Below the pieces are notes generated by a model. That model had not been told where the DNA came from. It searched no databases and saw nothing but the letters and a program-made list of their open reading frames with translations. Below are positions 1 through 12,502 of a DNA stretch of 64,000 nucleotides, one piece after another. Location of the stretch: the NCBI GenBank assembly GCA_964058845.1, contig CAXKVR010000003.1, positions 248,001-312,000 of the forward strand, written 5' to 3'. A program made the translations under genes and the position numbers. Position 1 is the stretch's first letter. The number at the start of each line of letters is the position of its first letter. This stretch comes from Carex sylvatica (taxonomy: Eukaryota; Streptophyta; Magnoliopsida; Poales; Cyperaceae).

Positions 1-1321
1 TATATTTGGTTTTTAATTACATGTGCATAATTTGGAAAGCAGATGTTAGTATTTGAAAATACAAATAGCGGCTGTGAGCCAATACTGGTAAGTATAGCTG
101 AGTCGAAGTTCACCATCACAGAACAGTTACTGGTCGGAAAAGATAATTTCTTAACCAAGAGAAAACAAAGATAGTTTATAATTTAATTTTTTTAATTTTT
201 TTACAATTATAATATATGTGATGGGTGGTCCAGGCACCAAATAACCGAAAAAGTACCAACAGAGGACAATTATAAAAGACCAAATTGTAAATGGTCCTGT
301 CTTGATGGGTCCCAAATTACACTAACAAAAAGCAAGGAAGACTAATTTACAAGGTCAAATAAGAAAAAAGTGCCTTGAGAAAGGATTGAAGAAGATCTAG
401 CCTGTGGCACCGAGATGCAAAATCCATTTTGGCACAGTATATATATAGTGGTAAGTTACCAACTGGCCTCAACCTCTTTTTTCCATCTCATGTTTTGATA
501 TGGTACCTTTTTGAGGGGAGTCATGATCTAGATCCTTCGCTAGCCCCACTCTATTAAAACTTCAAGAGAGAAATTAAATGAAGGAAAAATGAATCAAAAT
601 TTTGATGGGGAACTCGTGGTTTTGTTTTAAGCGTATAGCCGACTATGGAATTAAACTATTCATCAATACAAGTTCACTCCAAGTTAGGGCTGGCAAAAAA
701 ATTCGTAGTTCGTGATTTAATTTGAGTTTGATTTGAGTTTGATTAGAGTTAATTCAATTCAAAATTAATTCGAACTGAAATGAATCAAATTAGGTTCTGT
801 TCAAAATTAATTCAAATCAAATTCAAACTAGATATGATTCGATCGAAATGGGTTTGTGAACTTTTATGGTTCGAATCTCATAATAACACCAACTGTTCAT
901 TTACATGATGAAATTAGAACCCAACATAGAGAGTCATAATTTAACCTAGCCGACGCTCCCTGACTCTCAAAATACTCAGTTCTTATACAATTACTTGTTT
1001 TACTGCATATTTCATTTCTTGTACTTAATCATCTTTTTATGATTATTTGTTGTGATATACTTTTTCATGAATAATTTTTCAACTTAAAAACACTCATTTC
1101 ATACTTTGATGTCACACTGAAGCTCTTTTTTTAGTACCGTAGTGGTAATTGTGAGAGTTAATGTAGCAACTATCAGTCTTGCACTTGTCTATGCTCAGTT
1201 GGCAGGATTCTAACAATTAATAAACTAACCCATAATTCATTAGTGTGAATTAGTGAAAGGTAAAAGAAAGCTGTGTGAATTGTCCCGCAAGAAGAAAATT
1301 AATTTATAAACTACCGGTATA
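1..1321. other. AT-rich intergenic DNA with a decayed MITE copy
   Basis: No coding region could be supported here. From about 685 to 900 lies a diverged relative of the 187-bp element at 1325: both start with a GGGCTG block and contain repeated short runs of the AATTCGA/TTTGAGTTTGA type. The rest is unstructured AT-rich sequence. Confidence 0.5.
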
Positions 1322-1324
1322 ACT

Positions 1325-1511
1325 AGGGCTGCTAAAAAAAATTTAGTTCGTAATTCGATTTGACTTCGATTCGAAAAATATGTAGTTCGCAATTAATTCG
1401 ATTCAACATTAGTTCGATTCGAAACAAATCAAACCTAGTTCGGTTCGAATCTTATTCAAATCAAACTCAAACTAGAGTAGGTTCGATTCGGTTTGATTCG
1501 TTGCCACCCCT
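1325..1511. mobile_element. 187-bp MITE-like element with 3-bp ACT flanks
   Basis: The ends are imperfect inverted repeats (AGGGCTGCTAA at the left, TTGCCACCCCT at the right) and ACT flanks both sides (1322-1324 and 1512-1514). The interior is made of repeated TTCGATTCG-like words. It has no coding capacity. The superfamily is not certain because the terminal repeats are short. Confidence 0.55.
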
Positions 1512-1543
1512 ACTCCAAGTAGAATCAAATCTAATTATTATAT

Positions 1544-1912
1544 GAGGACGGATCCACTTACACCCTTTTTTGATGACATCGGATTACATCCTATATTTTC
1601 GAAGTTCAAATAGTTGATGATCCAAACCGGTCAATATGATGGATATGTTAAAATTTACTTGCAAAACAAATTTTATATATTTTTTGAATTTTTTTTACTA
1701 TTTATTAAGATAAGAACAAAAAATTAATGATCAGACAATAATGATTTTGTAAAATACTTAATAAATAGTAAAAAAAATTATAAAAATTATAAAATTTCAT
1801 CTGTAAGTACATTTTAATATATCCATCATGTTAAACGGTTTAGATTGACTGTTTAAAATTAAAAAATATATAATTTGATGTCACCAAAAAAAATATAATT
1901 GAATTCCTCCTC
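1544..1912. mobile_element. Foldback MITE, Mutator-like, 9-bp TSD
   Basis: Two arms of roughly 160 bp are inverted copies of each other and meet near an AATAAATAGTAAAAA-type block. The element starts GAGGACGG and ends CCTCCTC. A perfect 9-bp direct repeat, TTATTATAT, flanks it at 1535-1543 and 1913-1921. A 9-bp TSD with long terminal inverted repeats is the hallmark of Mutator-like elements. Related arms occur near 17.9, 20.8 and 33.3 kb. Confidence 0.85.
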
Positions 1913-1921
1913 TTATTATAT

Positions 1922-4900
1922 ATATATATATATATACAAGTACAAACTATAAAGTTTGTGAAATGTAATAAAACGAGCTAGCTACAGTGCCACGCTGAAA
2001 GACGTCACTTCTCAAACTTCATATTTATGAGCGCGGAATGAATAAATATTATGTAATTTTAAGAATCAATATTTAATTTACTAGCAAAAGATAACGAGAA
2101 AAGTATAGGTTGGATGGATTTTGGACTTATTTACTACCAAAATCCATCAGACTTACTCTGTGTTCATCAGACAACACCTTCTTATGAACATTTGATTGTG
2201 TATTTTAAAAAAAATTAAAGAAATTTTTTTAAGCAAGATATTGTTTTTTAAATACTTAGCTAGTTCATTTTAATCAGCGTTTTAAAGCCGATTAGTCGTT
2301 TGCAGTGATCAAACTGTCACAAATTTTCTCAATGAATCGGCCAATTATTTTCAATTATAACTGAATAATTTTTTGACAGTACTCTGTCCATCTGATGATA
2401 CGACGACCGCATACCATTATTTAAAACACTGCTTTTAATACATGTAGTTACAATTCTCAAAATACATATGGTGATGTTATGGAAGTTACGTAGATGGCCA
2501 TCATATTTGCATATCTCCATTCTTATATTATACACGTAGATGTCATGATCCGTCAACAGCTATGATTGAAAGATAAAATTTTAAATTTAATATCAATTCT
2601 CCAATCAAATAATTTGATATTAATTTATTAAATATATTTTTTTTACGTGTAGAAATCTAAATTTAGTTGGAAACATAATCACCACATATACTGCCACACT
2701 ATTTGTTACAATTAAAATTGAATAAAGAACAAAATTGGAGAAAAAATCAATTTATTAATTTTCTTATTTATCCTCTCCAGCTATCTCCCATTTTTTATTT
2801 TTCTTATTTAAGAATTATGATGGATGATTAATTTATTTTTTAGAATATCAAATGCTGACATCTTTTAAAATATTTTATAGCATTTGATATCTTATAAAAT
2901 TATTTGATATCTCTAAATTTAATATATTATTCAATTTAAGCTATAGTGAATCTTTTTACAATTTTACTTATTCAATTTTGATAAAATAAAATATTTTTTT
3001 ATTAGTATGCTCAGGTTGGTTCTTAGTTTCAATTGTTAATTATATGGAAAACATGTGTTGAATAGGAATTTTAGTGACATAAACTATAATTAGTGCCACA
3101 CAATGGAACAACTAATTTATTAATACGAATTCACTTTCATTAAATATTTTTTGTGATTTTGACTTTTGCCTAATTTCTACAAGCCATTTGTCTTTTTTCT
3201 TATCAAATATCTTTACTTGTATCAAAGTTTGAAATTCAAATTGTAAATCAAACTCTTAATGTTCTTCATTTTATAATATATTTCCATCGCAACACACGGT
3301 CACGATACTAGTCATACTATATTATCTGACACATCCTGAGAATTGCAAATATAAAAGCGTTAAACGGAATGAAGAAATGTTAAAAGGAATTGGTAATTAG
3401 TATTTACAAGAACAATATTTGTTTAAAAATTACTATTTAATATAAAAAACAATCTTTCGATTATATAAAAAACAATCTTTCGATTATTTATTATGATATA
3501 TTAAAAATCATGAGTAAAATGCTTATATGTAAAATATATATTAAACGTGCCCAAAGACAGGGGCGACCCAGCATGTATCAGCGGGGCAGTCATTCTCCTT
3601 TCCGGATTTTGAGTTTTAGTGGTGATTTATCGGTACTAATTGACTTTGCCCCCCTCTAGATGTTTGATTTGTAATTTTGGTTAAATTTAGTGTTAAAATC
3701 AAAATAATTTTTTTTTAAAAATGATTGGTAATTAGAATTATAAGTTAAAGCGTCAGAAATTACAAGTTAGAGCATTGGAAAATATAAGTCAAAGTATTAT
3801 TTTTTTATTGAGTATTCAATTAGTTAATGAATTTAAATCTAATTAGCTATTTAAATTCGATTCGATAAACGAAAATTCTGAATCCGCTCCAGCGCAGAGA
3901 TTAACTCTCGAGGTGACACACTGAAACTGAAGGTAAATTCAACGTAAATATGTATATATTTTCTCATTAATAAAAAGAACATTGAAATGACAGTGTGTGG
4001 ATTAATCTGAGGTGGGACAACTCAAAGTCAAGTAGTTTTAAAGACGAGATTTTGGCCACAAATCATTCATCGGCAAGATATGATGAAATCTTTGATGCAT
4101 TGAACTGAGTGATTACAACGAGATGAAGGAAAAATTATTACGATTAAGACCGAATAATTCAAGCCATGATATATACGCAAGTTTTACGTACACGTCATAA
4201 ATCCTTAATTAATTAGGCAGGATTGTCACCGGCAGTCGCTTTTGTGTTAGAAACTTAGAATATAATTTATGGGTTACAAATAATATGTAATATAACGTGC
4301 TGAATTTTTCATTAAAAAAATTAAAAAAGTTGAAATTCAAATTAATATATATATATATATATATATATTTTGAATTACAAGCAAAACGTCATTAACTATA
4401 ACGTCCGTTTGCTCACGCAAAAAAAAGGAAAGAATTTGTGGAGGCCACCGCCCAAACGGCCAAACACCATAAACTGCAACGTTCGAGAGATTACCTGCGC
4501 TAGCTCTCCTTCCCCAGATGTACTTCATAAATATTGGTTCCAGAGATGTTCAACCTATCTAGAAGCTTTCAAAATAATTTTTTTTTCTCAGAAATCTGCG
4601 GCAAAGTTTGCATCAGTATTAATTAGTGGTTTGCAAACGGACTGGGTCAGACGGTCCGGGCAAAATTCGAGCACAGATGTTACGGACACACGGATACAAC
4701 GGACTGAGCATCACGGATTTTTTTTTTTTTAAATCCTGTCATGTCCGTTTAATACCTGTGCCCGTCACAGGTTCGGGAGCAGAGCGGTCTGGGTAAGGGG
4801 GCCGAGCAGTCCGGTCCGGGTCCAATTTTTTTTTTCTGTTTTTTTTTCTTTGAAAACCAATAAATTATAAATCCAAATTCATACCTATTAAAATTCATTT

Positions 4901-7900
4901 GATATGGTAATTATATTTGTTAAAAATAGATTATAACCTATTTTTATAACCTATAAAATTCGAATTTATTTGTTCACTCTTCATTTAAAATATAAGTAAT
5001 TACATTTGAAATATAAGTAATTATATTTGAAATATAAATAATTATATTTATTTGTCCCTTTTTATAACCTATTTTTACTTAATTTTTTCCCATTGATTTT
5101 ATCTATTCCACATGTACACTCTTGATCACTAGTGAGGTAAAAGGGACAATTAATTACAAACGTCAATAATCACTCTTTGCATATATGTTCAATAAATTTC
5201 ATTTCTTTCCTGAATAAAAAGAAAGAAGGTTTATGGAAAAGGAAAAAAATGAACCCAAAAAAAAATATATATATATGTTTTTAAATAAATTCAAAGATGC
5301 AGTAAAACTATCAAAATAGTCTACATTTCAACAAAATCAAGTTGAACAAATTTGCCATAAAACTTTAGAAATGGAACGGATGATGACGATCCGTGCCATT
5401 AATTATCATCTACACAGTCAAATCTAGTGTTTTACTCGTGAGAGTTCTTTTCTATCCATTGGATGAGGAGGCAATAATAACTAAAAGATATATTAAGTAT
5501 ATTTAATAAAATAATTCCATTATACTTTTGTAACTCAAGCTGTGAATATATTAGCTAAGATCATCATGTCTAACTAATTGAAACCGGTAATTTGAGAATT
5601 TTATAAACATTTTAATAATATATATAATCATTAATTTTCAATGTCCTCGTGAAGATTCTATTGACACAGATTTTAAATATTCCTATGCAAATCTCATTGA
5701 CACAATAATTATTATAAAAGATTTACCAATTCCCACCTCATATAAGATTTGAAATTTAAATAAAAAATAATAGTTCAGAGCACCTGTCTAAATTTGAAAT
5801 AGTGTAATTAGGGACATTAGAATATGGCACATATTAATATATTTATGACTCGAAACTTTCTTCAGCCTGACAGACATGTTATCAGACCTCCTTCAATAAT
5901 GGATTGAACACAAAATAGTAATATTTAAATTTAGTCCATTATTAATTATTTGAAGTATGATGAATGAGTATTGCGAAAACTAATACAATACTTGCAAGTA
6001 ATATATAAGAATGGATAGATTAAGTCTACTTGGAGGGAATTTTAAAAAATTTTGAAATCTGAAAAATAAATGAGTATGAGTACACCGGTATAAGGTACAC
6101 GGTCATGGGCACAGGTACACAGGTTCACGGGCACGGATGAACGGGTACTACGGTCCGGGTATGTATGGGTTTTTTTTGCAAAAAATCGGATCTAGCTCGT
6201 TTAATACTCGTGTCCGTGTACTCGTGTACCCGTGTACCCGTGTAAACCTGTGGCACAGGCACAGTCCGATCCAAACACGGACATAGACGAATCGGATCGG
6301 ATTTAGCCCCCGAAAATTTTGTCAAATGTCTAGTATTAATTAATTAGCTCCTGTTTTCAAGGATAAAAAAAATCTCATTAAAACCATAGTTTGACCAAAA
6401 ATCAAATATCAAAGATGCGAGTAGAACTAGAGTGTTCTCAAGCAGTGTTGTAAAAAACAGTTTTAAGAGCCGATTTTAAACGGCTATTTAATCATTGACG
6501 GTGGTTAAACCGTTACAAATATACTTAACGGATATCTGTTTGTAAATGAAAATGATTAATTAGCTATTTTACTGTTTAATCATCCATTTATTTCTTTCGT
6601 TTATTTCAATTTATTCCAGTGAATAATTATTTTTACATTGATTTTCTTTTTGTGATAGTATGTGATAATAAGTTTTGTAAATCATATATTGTAGTTTTAT
6701 TTGTGCTTGGACATACATCCAATGTGTTTTATATATGTTTTTTTTTTCTTCTTACTTACTTTGAAATTGATTAATTCTTCTGTTATTTATATATTATATA
6801 TTTTTCTTACTTACCGTAATTTTTTCAATTAGTGGGACATGTTTATTTATGAAACTTAGTTATTATTATAAACTAAATTTAATGATTTTATGTTGGAATG
6901 TTTCATTTATTTCAAATAATATGTTATTAGTATTTGAAAAAACTTAATTCTAGAATTTATTTTTTCATTATATAAATGTGTTGCTTACATATGCAAAGTG
7001 CTTATGCATTAAGAAAAAAATAGGGGTAGTGTCATATTATAATAATAGAACTAAGTTAAATTAAGTTTATTTGATAAAGTTAATGAGTTAAATAAATTAT
7101 TTTTAATAAATTATGATATATATACATAAATTTAATAAAAACATGAAAGTGTTTGTATAATTCCGAATAATCGACCCCATACCAATTAATCGCTTAACGA
7201 TACCTCATCCGTCCGACGACCACATACTGTTATTTACAACACTGTTCTTAAGTTCATCAAATTCTTTAATCTTAAGCATTGTTGAGATTTTCTAAATTAG
7301 AAATCCATAAACAGAAATACCCAATCTATTCATCTTAGATTGGATTTAGAACCAATCTATTTTAATATCATTTATGGATATTGTTGGATAATTTTTTTTT
7401 CATTGATCTATTTTCTATAATATATTAATTTATATAAGAATTTATTTTAATCTATAATATAATTCTCATTACAATGCACGACACGATAGCGTGCGTACTA
7501 AGTTCTAAATTTAAATTTTAGTTCGAGTCAAAACTTCTTTTGTGTGTTTCAATTAAAATTTTAAATTTAATATTTGTATTTAATTAAAGCAATTTCTATT
7601 ACACTAATTTCTAAAAAAATATTCTAAAAAAATTACAATTTTACATAATTTTTTAATGGTATTCAACAAATTAATTTTATTAAAAATTTCCCTATTTTTT
7701 TAATACAAAACAAAATGTTAAAAAAATCTTCTCATCCAATTCAGCTGATTACATATTTATCCGATTCTGATTTCTCAATCAATTTGCCGATTCCACTTAC
7801 AATTATTATTTTTGAAACCATGGTTGAGAACTCACCGTTTTTCAACACCCCACAATTTAAATTTTTTTCGTCTATTGAGCAGGTTTTGTACGCAGCCCAT

Positions 7901-8117
7901 AACACTCCCGTAGATTTTAAAGAAAAAATCGTTAAGATCACTACTTTTCCCCTCCACTATGTATTTTTAATTTTATTTTAAAATCTTATCAATGTGTTCA
8001 CTATTAATATGTCAACTCAAAGAAAAAGAAAAACAGAAGAAAAATGAAAATATTTCGCTCCTTTGCTCATTAGAGAAATGATGACAGATAGAGTACTACT
8101 AATTTTTAGTATATATA
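1922..8117. other. AT-rich intergenic DNA with decayed repeats
   Basis: There is no convincing gene. (TA)n tracts occur near 1918-1936 and 4345-4370. Two GC-richer patches, about 4620-4810 and 6080-6330, consist of repeated CGGTCCGGG, CGTGTACC and GGCACAGG words in both orientations. They look like two decayed copies of one internally repetitive element. Open reading frames overlapping these patches are repeat-derived. Confidence 0.45.
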
Positions 8118-8545
8118 GAGGAGGGTTCAAATGCCTTCATTTTTTGTGTCTCCATCATGCCTCTATTTTTAAAAACTTTAATAACTCAAAATTTAAATCT
8201 TAAAATTCAAAATTCAAAATAAAAATGTTGGATACGAACTACATCATTTTATTTATGTACATGTAAAAACTTATGGCATTTCAACTTTGTTTTGGTTGTC
8301 ATCTTGAGTTTGTAAAAATGTATACTAATGTGGATAATTTCTAGATATTTATTTTTTAACTTATTGACTCACATAAAAGCAAAATCAAAATGTGAAAAAA
8401 AATTTTTGGACACATAGAGGAAATAACATAGATCACATCTAACGGTTTTATTTTGATGTTTAAGTTTTAAACTTTGAGTTATTTAAGTTTTTAAAAATGG
8501 AGGTATGATGGAGGCACAAAAAATGGAGGCATTTGAACCCTCCTC
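8118..8545. mobile_element. 428-bp MITE with about 90-bp terminal inverted repeats
   Basis: The left end begins GAGGAGGGTTCAAATGCC and the right end is its inverse complement. The match continues with few differences for about 90 bp, through a CTCCATCAT block and an AACTCAAA block. ATA flanks both sides, compatible with a 3-bp TSD. The interior is AT-rich and non-coding. Confidence 0.8.
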
Positions 8546-8568
8546 ATAAAATATATACTTAGTTATCT

Positions 8569-11500
8569 TGATTCTACTTTGTCGGATTACAAGCGCATAA
8601 TTCTACCGTGTAGTAGTGTCAGCTGTTGATCCACAGGGATAGATCTATAAATGATTAACAACTTAACAATAGTCTAGGTTCTTCATTTTGTTTGCGTGTG
8701 CGTAGATTTTAATAAATAATTAATAATGTAAGTACAAGGTGATTTTACAGTTTTCTCTGGAAAAGTGTAGGTGGAGATGCTAATTACTATAAGCCAAGAA
8801 TAGAGAGCCTCTAGAGTTTTAGATGAAATCCTTCTAATTATCTTGAAATATATTATGGCACTCATGTCTACCCCACATACGGCACTGTTACTATCGCATA
8901 TGGTATAGACCACCCCGCCGACAGAGCCACATATCGGTACTATTATTCCCTACGGATGCCTTGGTTTGATTATATGCGTATTTGAAAGGTTCTTTGACTC
9001 TAAGGTCGGTTTATGGGGGACAATTCAGATTATCACAGGATGTAATGTATAAATTAAGCTACTCACACTAACCTAATTAATTACATTCCGCTATTACTCA
9101 CCAAGTAATAACCTTAAACCTTACTTATTACAAGTAATAAATAAATTTCTAATTATAATTCAAGATGATATCTAAGGGAGCCCACTGGGTTCTAATCCTA
9201 GTTTTTGAACCGCTGCCAAGCCTTGTTAACTGAAGTGTTTATAGTGTTTACTTGTATCCCCTCTCACACCGAGGTACAATGACTTAACACCTATAGGTAT
9301 GTGGAGAACATTGGCATATAGTAGACAGAACTATGTATGCAATGGCATATTTCAATATCATTCAAAGAATAACAAAATCTCAAATAGACATAAAAGAAAA
9401 ATAAATATAATAAAGAGATAATATAGAATTCATTACATCCAAACCCTAGAGAGGAGAAGTTTAGCTACTCAAAGCCATGACAAAATAAAAGAAGACATAA
9501 AATAAGAAAGACATAACTGTACCTTTTAACCTTAAATACACTTTCAGTTCAGATTGCAAGTATACAATCCTACCGTGTAGTATGTTATCAGGTATCGATC
9601 CACAGGGAATATGGACAATTACTGGGTTTAGACTTATTAATTAATTTTAGAAAATAATAAAAATAAGTAAGTGCAATAAAATAGAATAAGGGGGGGTTTG
9701 TTTAAATAGTCCTAAGTTGGGTTCAATACCCGAGAAGAATTGTAAGCAATAGATGTAAATAAAATAAAGAAAGTGAATATTGGTTTGTTTTCAAGAATTG
9801 GGAAATCTAGGGGTATTCGGTCTACAATCCCTTGTTAATTATATCTATTTGGTATTTGTTTAAATTCATGTATGATTTGATGAGGTTTCTAACCTAATAT
9901 GTCATTAAGGGTCACTTTCGTGAATTAATAACGTGCCTAAGCACTTCGAACTTCACAGTTACGTCCTTCATCCTAGCTACCTAGACCATAAGCTCTTGTT
10001 AGTCTCTCATCTCCTCAAATATTGGTACTTCACAGTTACGTCATTCATACCAATATCCAATTCAATTTGAGATGTCCTAATAAGGGTATGACTTCACAGT
10101 TACGTCCTTCACCAAGTCCCTAACCCTAATTTCTGTAGTTCCGGTTTGATTTCGCAGTTGGTTAGACCTTAATCAAAACCTAAGGTATTTGTGTTCATAA
10201 TTGGTACTCTCCTCTCGTCCTAACTTCTTTGGTTCTTTCGAATCCAAAGCGAAACTACATCAATTTTAAGTACTAATTATGTAGTTAACACAAATTATAA
10301 ATCTCAGAAATTAGCATCAAATCCCATAAAACAATCATAATAAAAATAAATAACTGAATAAGATACAATTAAACAAGTTCATGCATTGACCTAAACCCCT
10401 AGAAAGAGATCTACTCTCTCTTGGAGAGATCCATTACAAAAGTTGGCAAAAATAAGAAGAAATAAAATAAAGAAATAGTTACACCCTTTATTGAATCAAG
10501 AACCTCAATCTTGCCTTCTTCTTGCTTGAACCTTCTTCTCCTTCTTTGAAAAGCTTCTGAAACTCTTAGAATGGCTGCAGATTTATCGCTATATCTCAAT
10601 GGAAATTGGATGTGAGATGTGAGAGTTGTATGATATGTCTTCTCTTCTGAGATGTGTAAGATCTCCCTTATATAGCAAAAGACTATGCCCGATTTAGAGG
10701 CTAGAAGGTGGGGTTAGTGGGTGCTATTTTTGACTTGTTTTCCTGGACTGATGTGTCCAAATTTAGCTGTCAAAAACCATCCCTGACTTGCTAAAAATAG
10801 AATCTGTGTTGAAAATGTGTAATTCTGGCAGTCTGCGGGTTTAGTGCGTCCGCACTGAGTCAGAGTGCGGGTGGTCCATCCGCACTGAATTGAAGTTTCC
10901 TTTTTTATCAGTCTGGAAATTCTGCACATTACTTTTGGTGCGTCCGCACTGTATATGAGTGCGGGTGGATGATCCGTACTAGAGCATGTGACGCGCAGTT
11001 TCTGAAATCGGCTTAAGTGCTGAGTGCAGGTTGCTGGGCCGCACTGGGCTCGGACTTTTTCTGGATTGCGCTGAGATGGTGGAAATTTGGCTAAGTGAGG
11101 AGTGTGTCCGCACTGTGTGTGAGTGCGGGTGGATGACCCGCATTGAGAAGTATTTTCGGCAATTTTCATCTTTTTCTGCATTCTAAAGCCAAACAACCAC
11201 AGTAACTTGATTCTAGGTGTATTTTATTTACTTTATATTCAAAGTACAAGATATTTGAAGCTATTTTATGATAAAAATAAGATAGAATGGTTATATAATT
11301 TATGCTTATCAAAAGACATAACCTAAAACTTATTGGAAACAAAAACCTCTTCTTTAGATGATGTCTTCTTCTTTCGCCTTGGACTTCGAGCATTTTTCCT
11401 TCTCCAACTCTAGAATTTACACGTACTATTCTACTATAATCTATGGATTTACACAACTAAAATATGCACACTAAATCCTATTACATGAGAGGTTTATATA

Positions 11501-12068
11501 GTAATCCCAAGAGTGTAGCCATGGAGAGCATGGAGGCCAATTTTAACCTCTCATGCCATATTTGGAGATCCAACTATAGATTTATTCCATAAATGAAGCG
11601 CTAAAAGTAGACTTCCAATCATAGCAAACCCTGCCACATATGTAGGTTCATCCTTCTAGGAGGTTGCTGCTGAGATTTCTTTCAAACTAGACAGTCCACA
11701 GATTGGATCCGTGTGCTCGTGCGGCCTAAGCTTATACCCGCATACGGTATAGCTTATACCATACGGCACTGGGACTTAGCCGAATTTCAGTGAATTTCAC
11801 CATGTTGAATGTTGTGCACTTCGTGTGATGTGTTTGCATACCGCATGTGATGTCCTATTTTGACGCTTCTTTCAGAATTGGTCTAAATATGATATTTTTG
11901 CTATATTTTTTGCCTAAATTTGTAATTTTCTTCAAAATCTGTCAAAATAGCCTAAAAAAAAATTTGTGGAGAATAACTAGAAAAAATGTGTACCTTGCAT
12001 ACATTTTTTTACCATTTTTCGTACTAAAAAATAAATAATGATTTTCGTTATATAAATTCGCGTTATCA
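8569..12068 (-). mobile_element. Ty3/gypsy-type solo LTR (LTR A), split by a nested LTR
   Basis: This LTR is on the minus strand and is interrupted by the LTR at 9518-11311. Its left part (8569-9517) carries the family's conserved block near TGATCCACAGGGAT (about 8630). Its right part (11323-12068) carries the promoter-proximal block, with TATATAA-type motifs on the minus strand near 11490, and ends in TTATCA like the nested copy. Removing the insert leaves about 1.7 kb, close to the 1.79 kb of the nested LTR. The outer boundaries are less certain because no TSD was found. Confidence 0.6.
9518..11311 (-). mobile_element. Ty3/gypsy-type solo LTR (LTR B) nested in LTR A
   Basis: It begins TGTACC and ends TTATCA on the plus strand. 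A perfect 11-bp direct repeat, AAAGACATAAC, flanks it at 9507-9517 and 11312-11322. Shared family features are the GGTATCGATCCACAGGG block (about 9592-9609), a minus-strand TATA box within CTATATAAGGGAG (about 10670), and a cluster of CG-rich dyads at 10840-11150. The open reading frames inside are LTR sequence, not genes. The flanking repeat is longer than the usual 5-bp LTR TSD, so part of the match may be chance. Confidence 0.75.
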
Positions 12069-12502
12069 AGAAAAGAAAAGTAGCAGACAATTGCTTCTCT
12101 ATTACTCGGAGGAAAGAAAAAGAAAAAAAAAAACAGCGTTCACCTTCTTCACTAATTTCATGACCGGACCTGTCAATCTTTCATAAGATACCAAAACAAA
12201 TGAGAAAAAAGAAAAAGATAAAACGACTATCTTCAGTCTTCACTGTCCTTTTAATAAGCATATTCTTGTTTTACTCCCTAAAAGGGAAATAAAAGAAACG
12301 AATAGAGAACTCGATGTATCAAATTCAAGGAATCAATCGTAGCCTCATAGGGATGACATGCATGTGATTTATTATTATTATTATTATTATTAGGAGGAGG
12401 TTTAAAATTTTGAGAAATTTATATTGTCATACATGCATTCAGTTAGACACATGAGTCTACAAACTAAGCATCATTTTGTCAATTTTTAAAAAATATCAAT
12501 AT
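12069..12502. other. Gap with an (ATT)n microsatellite
   Basis: The sequence is A-rich with no gene. An uninterrupted ATT trinucleotide run lies at about 12369-12392. Confidence 0.5.

Noticed and set aside
10714..11196. 160-codon minus-strand reading frame
   Set aside because: It lies wholly in LTR B and its Cys/Thr/His pattern comes from the CG-rich dyad cluster.
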